Shown here: piece after piece, positions 60,188 through 64,000 of the stretch
How positions within the stretch are numbered: position 1 is the stretch's first letter
How the letters are laid out: every line of letters starts with the position of its first letter
NCBI RefSeq assembly: GCF_019721995.1
Contig: NZ_BLYC01000018.1
Coordinates: 1-64,000, forward strand
DNA from: Bathymodiolus japonicus methanotrophic gill symbiont
Lineage (GTDB): Bacteria > Pseudomonadota > Gammaproteobacteria > Methylococcales > Methylomonadaceae
Direction of reading: 5' to 3'
DNA length: 64,000 nt
Notes under the pieces: model-generated
The model's input: the letters and a program-made list of their open reading frames with translations, nothing else
The model's database searches: none
What the model was told of the DNA's origin: nothing
Translations under genes and position numbers: made by a program

Positions 60188-60671
60188 CTGAAGTTTCCCA
60201 ATTATTGAGTAGCTGAAATACACAATGCTGGTGTATCGAGGTTTATTTTAGGTGGTTTTGCCATGTTTATAGCAAACCCCTACTTAATTCCCCTTAGGCA
60301 ATAGCATTTGAAACGAATGAAAAGACTGTTTTTTTCATATACAGGCGCGCCATGCTACCTCACGAAATTCCGGGACTCCTGTCGCCATAATTCGTTCACC
60401 TACGCAGCGGATGGGAGATGCCCTGAACGCCCTGCGTCCGCAACGACTACGCACAAAAGCCGCTTCGTCATTACTACCTCACTGGCTGGACGGCTATTCG
60501 GAATGCAATTCTTGCTCCTCTCGCGTGCTGCTAGCACACGTCGAATCAGCAAATTGCCCTGTCGCCTATCAGGGACTAAAAATCACCACTTCGCTAAGCT
60601 CCGTTTCCATGATTTTCAGCGGTTGTAGCATAGTTTCAATTTTACCATAAATAATTATTGGGAAACTTCAG
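60188..60671 (+). repeat. MITE family E, copy E7, split by B8
   Basis: 204 bp of E sequence around B8, with 8-bp direct repeat TTCATGGA (60180-60187, 60672-60679). Confidence 0.95.
60342..60621 (+). repeat. Type B element, copy B8
   Basis: 280 bp. The empty site TCATATA|GTTGTAG is seen uninterrupted in E1, E2 and E5. No duplication. Fits the +4 G rule. Confidence 0.97.
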
Positions 60672-60986
60672 TTCATGGATAGCCTGCCACTTTACCGGCA
60701 GGAAACCATTTTCAAGCGCTTAAGTGTTGACCTTTCTCGTGCCACGCTATCTAACTGGGTATTAAAGTCCGCTGAATTGCTCCAGCCCTTTTATGATCGA
60801 CTGCATGCTCTGCTGATTCTACAGAAGATCCTCCAGGCCGATGAAACAACCTTAAATGTGATTCGGGATGGTCGAGAGACGAAATCGAAATCCTATATGT
60901 GGCTCTATCAGAGTGGTGGGCATGAATCCGAGCACCCGATCGTTTTGTATGATTATCAGTCAACGCGGGCAGGAGCGCATGCTGAA

Positions 60987-61140
60987 ACTCGATGTTCAAG
61001 TTTTCAGCTATAACTGGGCTAAGAAAAGTAAATTTTTCCGGCTTTGTTTTATAAGTGATTGATTTACAATGATGTTGATGCTTTCTTTGTCAGTAAAATT
61101 ATCAATAAAATCAATCAGTTAAAAAACTTGAACATCGAGT
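60987..61140. repeat. MITE family G, copy G3
   Basis: 154 bp with a 3-bp direct repeat GAA (60984-60986, 61141-61143), inside TnpC. Confidence 0.95.
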
Positions 61141-61280
61141 GAAAGCTTCTTGCGGGCCTTTTCAGGTCACTTGCAGGTAGATGGCTATGCAGGCTATCAT
61201 GCACTGGCATCAGATGATTGTATCCTCGTGGGGTGTATGGCACATGCGCGGCGTAAATTCGATGAAGCGCTAAAAGCCCT

Positions 61281-61883
61281 CGCTGAAAATCATGGAAACG
61301 GAGCTTAGCCCATCTTCGTCACTATTGATGATGTAGTTGTTATAAATCAATTGGTTGAAATTTTAAAAAGTAGCCAGTTGGCACTACAGATTTTGTGTTT
61401 TTGTATAAAACGTTGGATTTTTTAGAGTATTTTTGTCGCATGTAAATTACACTCAAATAATGATGATTTTTTTGACAAAAGTCAATGAGTTTATCGACAA
61501 AAATAATATAAATGGCACTACAAAACTTTCAAAAAAAACACCATTGATTTTAAAGAGAATTTTTCGACAAAAAATCGCTTAAACCGATGAATCAATGGCT
61601 TAGAAAGATGAAAGTGACGAAGATGGGTTAGCGAAGTGGTGATTTTTAGTCCCTGATAGGCGACAGGGAAATTCGCTGATTCGACGTGTGCTAGCAGCAC
61701 GCGAGAGGAGCAAGAATTGCGTTCCGAATAGCCGTCCAGCCAGTGAGGTAGTAATGACGAAGCGGCTTTTGTGCGTAGTCGTTGCGGACGCAGGGCGTTC
61801 AGGGCATCTCCCATCCGCTGCGTAGGTGAACGAATTATGGCGACAGGAGCCCCGGAATTTCGTGAGGTAGCATGGCGCGCCTG
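61281..61883 (-). repeat. Type B element, copy B9, split by MITE F4
   Basis: 280 bp of B sequence in reverse orientation around F4. The only A-D copy in this direction. On its own strand the right flank is AGGG, which fits the +4 G rule. The TnpC sequence on its two sides is not contiguous, so a deletion occurred here. Confidence 0.93.
61308..61628 (-). repeat. MITE family F, copy F4
   Basis: 321 bp inserted at a TA in the GCTTAGCG motif near the right end of B9; TA on both sides. Confidence 0.95.
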
Positions 61884-62315
61884 TTGATAATAATGCAGCT
61901 GAGCGGCATATCAAACCGTTTGTGATTGGACGTAAAAACTGGCTGTTTAACCAGACACCACGCGGTGCAAATGCCAGCGCACTACTTTACAGTCTTGTGC
62001 AAACAGCCGTTGCTAATAACCTGGAACCTTTTGATTACCTGAAATACCTATTAACTGAACTACCCAAGCTGGGTAGGCATTATAAACCAGAAGCACTGGA
62101 TCAGTTTTTGCCCTGGAACTTGATTGAAAAAATTAAGCCTCTAAAGTAATTGGGGTAGCTTGTCTAGGTGGAGAGAATTGACGCTTACATTTCAACACCT
62201 TTTGTTTAACTGGTGGGTATTGCGGTACAGGAGATATTAGGTTATCTTTTAACTAAATTCTACATGCAGTCGTTTGTCCCTACTGGAGAACCAGGTACAG
62301 ATCACATCGAGAAAA

Positions 62316-62331
62316 GCGGACTAAAGTCCGC
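62316..62331. repeat. REP-like palindrome GCGGACTAAAGTCCGC
   Basis: Perfect 7-bp stem, same group as 12263 and 35931, between the IS66 element and the gene at 62398. Confidence 0.65.
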
Positions 62332-62397
62332 ACTACATGTCATGTTCACTGTTAAACTATTTTAATTATTCATACCGATAGGACGCAGGGTGTATTT

Positions 62398-63831
62398 ATG
62401 GGGCAGGAAATCAATTCAACTCTTTTTAATGATGATTACTTTGAGCGTTTTCACCAAAAACTAACGCTGGAAACGCAGCACTTAAGAGAGTTAATTGAGC
62501 ATAAAAAATTCTCGGAATTAGCACCCACAGCAGGCTTTGAAATTGAAGCCTGGCTGATTGATGATAATATGCAGGCTGCGCCTAATAATGTCTCTTTTCT
62601 GCAACACATGAATGACCCGCTAGCCTTTCCCGAATTAGCTAAATTCAATATTGAACTCAACGGCATCCCGAAAAAATTAACCGCTGATGTCTTTAGTGTG
62701 CTGCATAAAAATTTATTAGCCACCTGGGATAAATCCTGCCGCCATGCCAAAGAACTGGATAATCATATTCTTATCATTGGCACATTGCCGACACTCAAGC
62801 CCTCTTCCATGACCTTAGCTAATATGTCGGATATGAACCGCTATCGAGTGCTGAATGAGCAAATTCTCAAGGCACGCGGTAAGCCAATCAACCTGGATAT
62901 TGTAGGACTGGAACATCTAAAATTTGACCATCATGATGTAATGCTGGAATCAGCCACCACGTCTCTGCAACTGCATACTCAGATACCGCTCTCTCAGGCA
63001 CATCATTTTTATAATGCATCCATTATCGCGTCAGCAGCGATTGTTGCCAGCTGTGCCAATGCCCCCTATTTATTTGGCAAAAATCTGTGGCATGAGTCAC
63101 GCATCCCGCTGTTTGAACAGGCGATAGAAACCGGAGGTTATGGCGGTGCTATACATGGTCCACTAAGACGCGTTAGCTTTGGCTCTGATTATGCACGAGC
63201 TTCGATCATGGAATGTTTTCAGGAGAACCTGGAACATTTCCCGACATTACTTCCCGAACTGTTCGACGAGCCGATAGAGCAATTTGAACATTTGCGCCTG
63301 CATAATGGTACAGTCTGGCGCTGGAACAGGCCATTAATTGGCTTTGATGCTGATAACACCCCGCATATCAGAATTGAGCATCGCACACCTTCAGCGGGTC
63401 CGACTATTATTGACTCCATTGCCAATGCCGCTTTTTATTATGGTTTGGCGATGAATTTATGTACTGAAATTATGGCCAACGGCATTCCATTAGCCTTTAC
63501 CCAGGCCAAAGATAATTTTTATCAGGCAGCCCGGTTTGGCCTGGATAGTCATATCGTCTGGTTCGATGGCACAAAGCAGAATTTTCAAAAACTGATTCTA
63601 AGTGACTTATTACCCAGAGCAAGATCAGGTCTACAATCATTAAACATTGACCCTGTGGATATTGATACCTATTTAACAATTATTGAGCAGCGCATCGCCA
63701 GTAAGCAAACCGGCAGTCAGTGGCAGCGTCAATTTATGCAGCAGGCTGATGCAAGCCTGCAATCCATGACACAATCTTATTTAGGGCATCAATACTCAGA
63801 AGTCCCGGTCAGTCAGTGGTCAAACTCTTAA
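62398..63831 (+). CDS. GCS2-type glutamate-cysteine ligase family protein
   Basis: A 477-residue protein with TAGFEIEAWLIDDN near residue 40, typical of the glutamate-cysteine ligase type 2 superfamily of carboxylate-amine ligases. Later segments such as LHTQIPLSQAHHFYNA, PRLGGAIHG-like TGGYGGAIHGPLRRVSFG and IRIEHRTPSAGPTIIDSIANAAFYYGLA carry acidic and basic residues for ATP and metal. It may ligate glutamate to an amine, but the true substrates are unknown. An M14/AstE-like gene follows after four bases, an arrangement suggesting joint action in peptide or amide metabolism. Confidence 0.8.
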   Translation: MGQEINSTLFNDDYFERFHQKLTLETQHLRELIEHKKFSELAPTAGFEIEAWLIDDNMQAAPNNVSFLQHMNDPLAFPELAKFNIELNGIPKKLTADVFSVLHKNLLATWDKSCRHAKELDNHILIIGTLPTLKPSSMTLANMSDMNRYRVLNEQILKARGKPINLDIVGLEHLKFDHHDVMLESATTSLQLHTQIPLSQAHHFYNASIIASAAIVASCANAPYLFGKNLWHESRIPLFEQAIETGGYGGAIHGPLRRVSFGSDYARASIMECFQENLEHFPTLLPELFDEPIEQFEHLRLHNGTVWRWNRPLIGFDADNTPHIRIEHRTPSAGPTIIDSIANAAFYYGLAMNLCTEIMANGIPLAFTQAKDNFYQAARFGLDSHIVWFDGTKQNFQKLILSDLLPRARSGLQSLNIDPVDIDTYLTIIEQRIASKQTGSQWQRQFMQQADASLQSMTQSYLGHQYSEVPVSQWSNS

Positions 63832-63835
63832 CGCC

Positions 63836-64000
63836 ATGCAACTGCAACAAATCGACACTTACCCCGAAGCGCTACTAAGCTGTGCGGCAACAGACTTACA
63901 TACGCTATTTCCTCAGCCGACCCTGCTACACTTACAGGGAAAAAACCCCACAGCCATTATTTATCTCTGTGCTGTTACACGGCAATGAAACAACCGGATT
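63836..64000 (+). CDS. Start of an M14/AstE-AspA-like metallohydrolase gene (cut by window end, possible frameshift)
   Basis: From ATG 63836 the frame reads MQLQQIDTYPEALLSCAATDL and LHLQGKNPTAI. The zinc motif HGNETTG appears only after shifting frame near 63958 (LFISVLLHGNETTG). In the unshifted frame a stop appears at about 63985. HGNE(T)TG is the metal-binding motif of M14 carboxypeptidases and succinylglutamate desuccinylase/aspartoacylase. A one-base insertion, real or from sequencing, is the likely cause. Confidence 0.6.

Larger units (their letters stand above)
59345..62149 (+). pseudogene. IS66 TnpC transposase, interrupted by B7, E7/B8, G3 and B9/F4
   Basis: Segments in order: MKSLPEILPDETNVLHKMV with coiled coil and HERFGTSSEKCPGQMELF; RKKPGRKPLSRDIPREVIRYELPE; B7; EIIPAQIKVIEHIQIKYGSRACENG; E7 with B8 inside; SLPLYRQETIFKRLSVDLSRATLSNWVLKS and QADETTLNV (first Asp); G3; then, after a one-base gain near 61155, HLQVDGYAGYHALASDD and CMAHARRKFDEALKAL; B9 with F4; and [21 protein letters not shown] (final Glu) to 62149. 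About 100 residues before DNNAAERH are missing. Confidence 0.92.
55364..62188 (+). mobile_element. IS66-family element (IS66a) carrying nested insertions
   Basis: Terminal repeats GTAAGCGTCAATT at both ends and a clean 8-bp duplication ATTTCAAC (55356-55363, 62189-62196) show that all 6.8 kb between are one original insertion. About 2.2 kb is IS66 sequence (tnpA, tnpB, tnpC); the rest is C1, IS66b, D3, A7, C2, F3, B7, E7, B8, G3, B9 and F4. Confidence 0.95.

Noticed and set aside
4928-61883. Group II or group I introns as identity of the A-D elements
   Set aside because: No domain V, no GTGYG start, no conserved exon-binding sites, and insertion also in non-transcribed repeats. Too small and too variable at the ends.
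4928-61883. Integron attC cassettes
   Set aside because: No GTTRRRY core sites, no integrase, and the elements interrupt genes instead of lying between cassettes.
5920-61914. Recurring 60-130 residue open frames (for example MGDALNALRPQRLRTKAASS or [13 protein letters not shown]) in every B element and similar ones in A
   Set aside because: They overlap each other in different frames, lack ribosome-binding sites and are products of the repeat sequence itself. Conservation is at the DNA level. I treat them as non-coding.
1-64000. CRISPR array
   Set aside because: Repeats are long, dispersed and separated by genes. No regular short direct repeats with spacers were seen and no cas genes.
1-64000. 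tRNA or rRNA genes
   Set aside because: No cloverleaf with TTCGA-type loop or rRNA signature was noticed. Hairpins in the repeats do not fit tRNA.

Overview
The window looks like a chromosomal segment of a gammaproteobacterium, most probably a methanotroph of the Methylococcales. That placement is an inference from the combination of a hopanoid cluster (hpnH, squalene synthase-like gene, shc, hpnG, hpnN, hpnO, dxs), a BtuB/BtuM cobalamin uptake pair, CtaG-like, HflD and LpxD proteins, a DUF2934-type small protein and REP-like palindromes. The housekeeping genes are ordinary. The genome around them is heavily invaded and decaying.

Layout. 1-1050: debris of a DDE insertion sequence and an IS200-type transposase. 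1370-4070: cobalamin riboswitch, btuB, btuM. 4200-6820: patchwork of IS30, Rpn-like and Fic gene remnants stitched together by small repeats. 6833-11040: lpxD, a dead DUF2934 gene, copA and copZ. 11169-16266: rhodanese, hflD, DUF1415, mlaA, hpnM, broken hpnB, hpnH. 16619-27181: sqs-like, shc, hpnG, hpnN, hpnO, dxs, ctaG-like, several with start/stop overlaps. 27248-33854: a malate/lactate dehydrogenase whose tail is replaced by a repeat, a lysine-rich histone-like gene, and a B12-binding radical SAM gene shattered by at least six insertions. 33950-37052: murJ, rpsT, Gfo/Idh oxidoreductase. 37121-42740: a broken SLT-SPOR lytic transglycosylase, a DUF1835 gene and a broken DUF924 gene. 43006-46127: two IS elements. 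46210-54807: spermidine-synthase-like membrane protein, a cytochrome c4 gene split by an IS1111-type element, apeB, msrB. 55364-62188: one IS66 copy filled with nested elements up to five levels deep. 62398-64000: a GCS2-type ligase and the start of an M14/AstE-like gene.

The most interesting content is a set of small non-coding elements. Four related types (A 260 bp, B 280 bp, C 246/291 bp, D 295 bp; 21 copies) insert precisely, without target-site duplication, and keep exact lengths. Reconstructing the host sequence restores reading frames or matches uninterrupted repeat copies. Of the 21 copies, 20 lie in the same orientation whatever the direction of the interrupted gene. In 20 of 21 the fourth host base after the element's right end is G. 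This combination (no duplication, strand bias, a one-sided target rule, strong hairpins) does not match an ordinary DDE-type MITE and suggests single-strand or fork-linked insertion by an enzyme not seen here. They share the region with three conventional MITE families: E (204 bp, 7-9 bp duplication), F (321 bp, TA duplication) and G (154 bp, 3 bp duplication, related to the DDE IS at 43006).

Caution: several frameshifts sit in homopolymer runs, and 31045-31225 is a noisy near-duplicate of 30830-31044. Some broken genes may therefore be consensus errors of a long-read assembly rather than true pseudogenes. All counts were made by eye.
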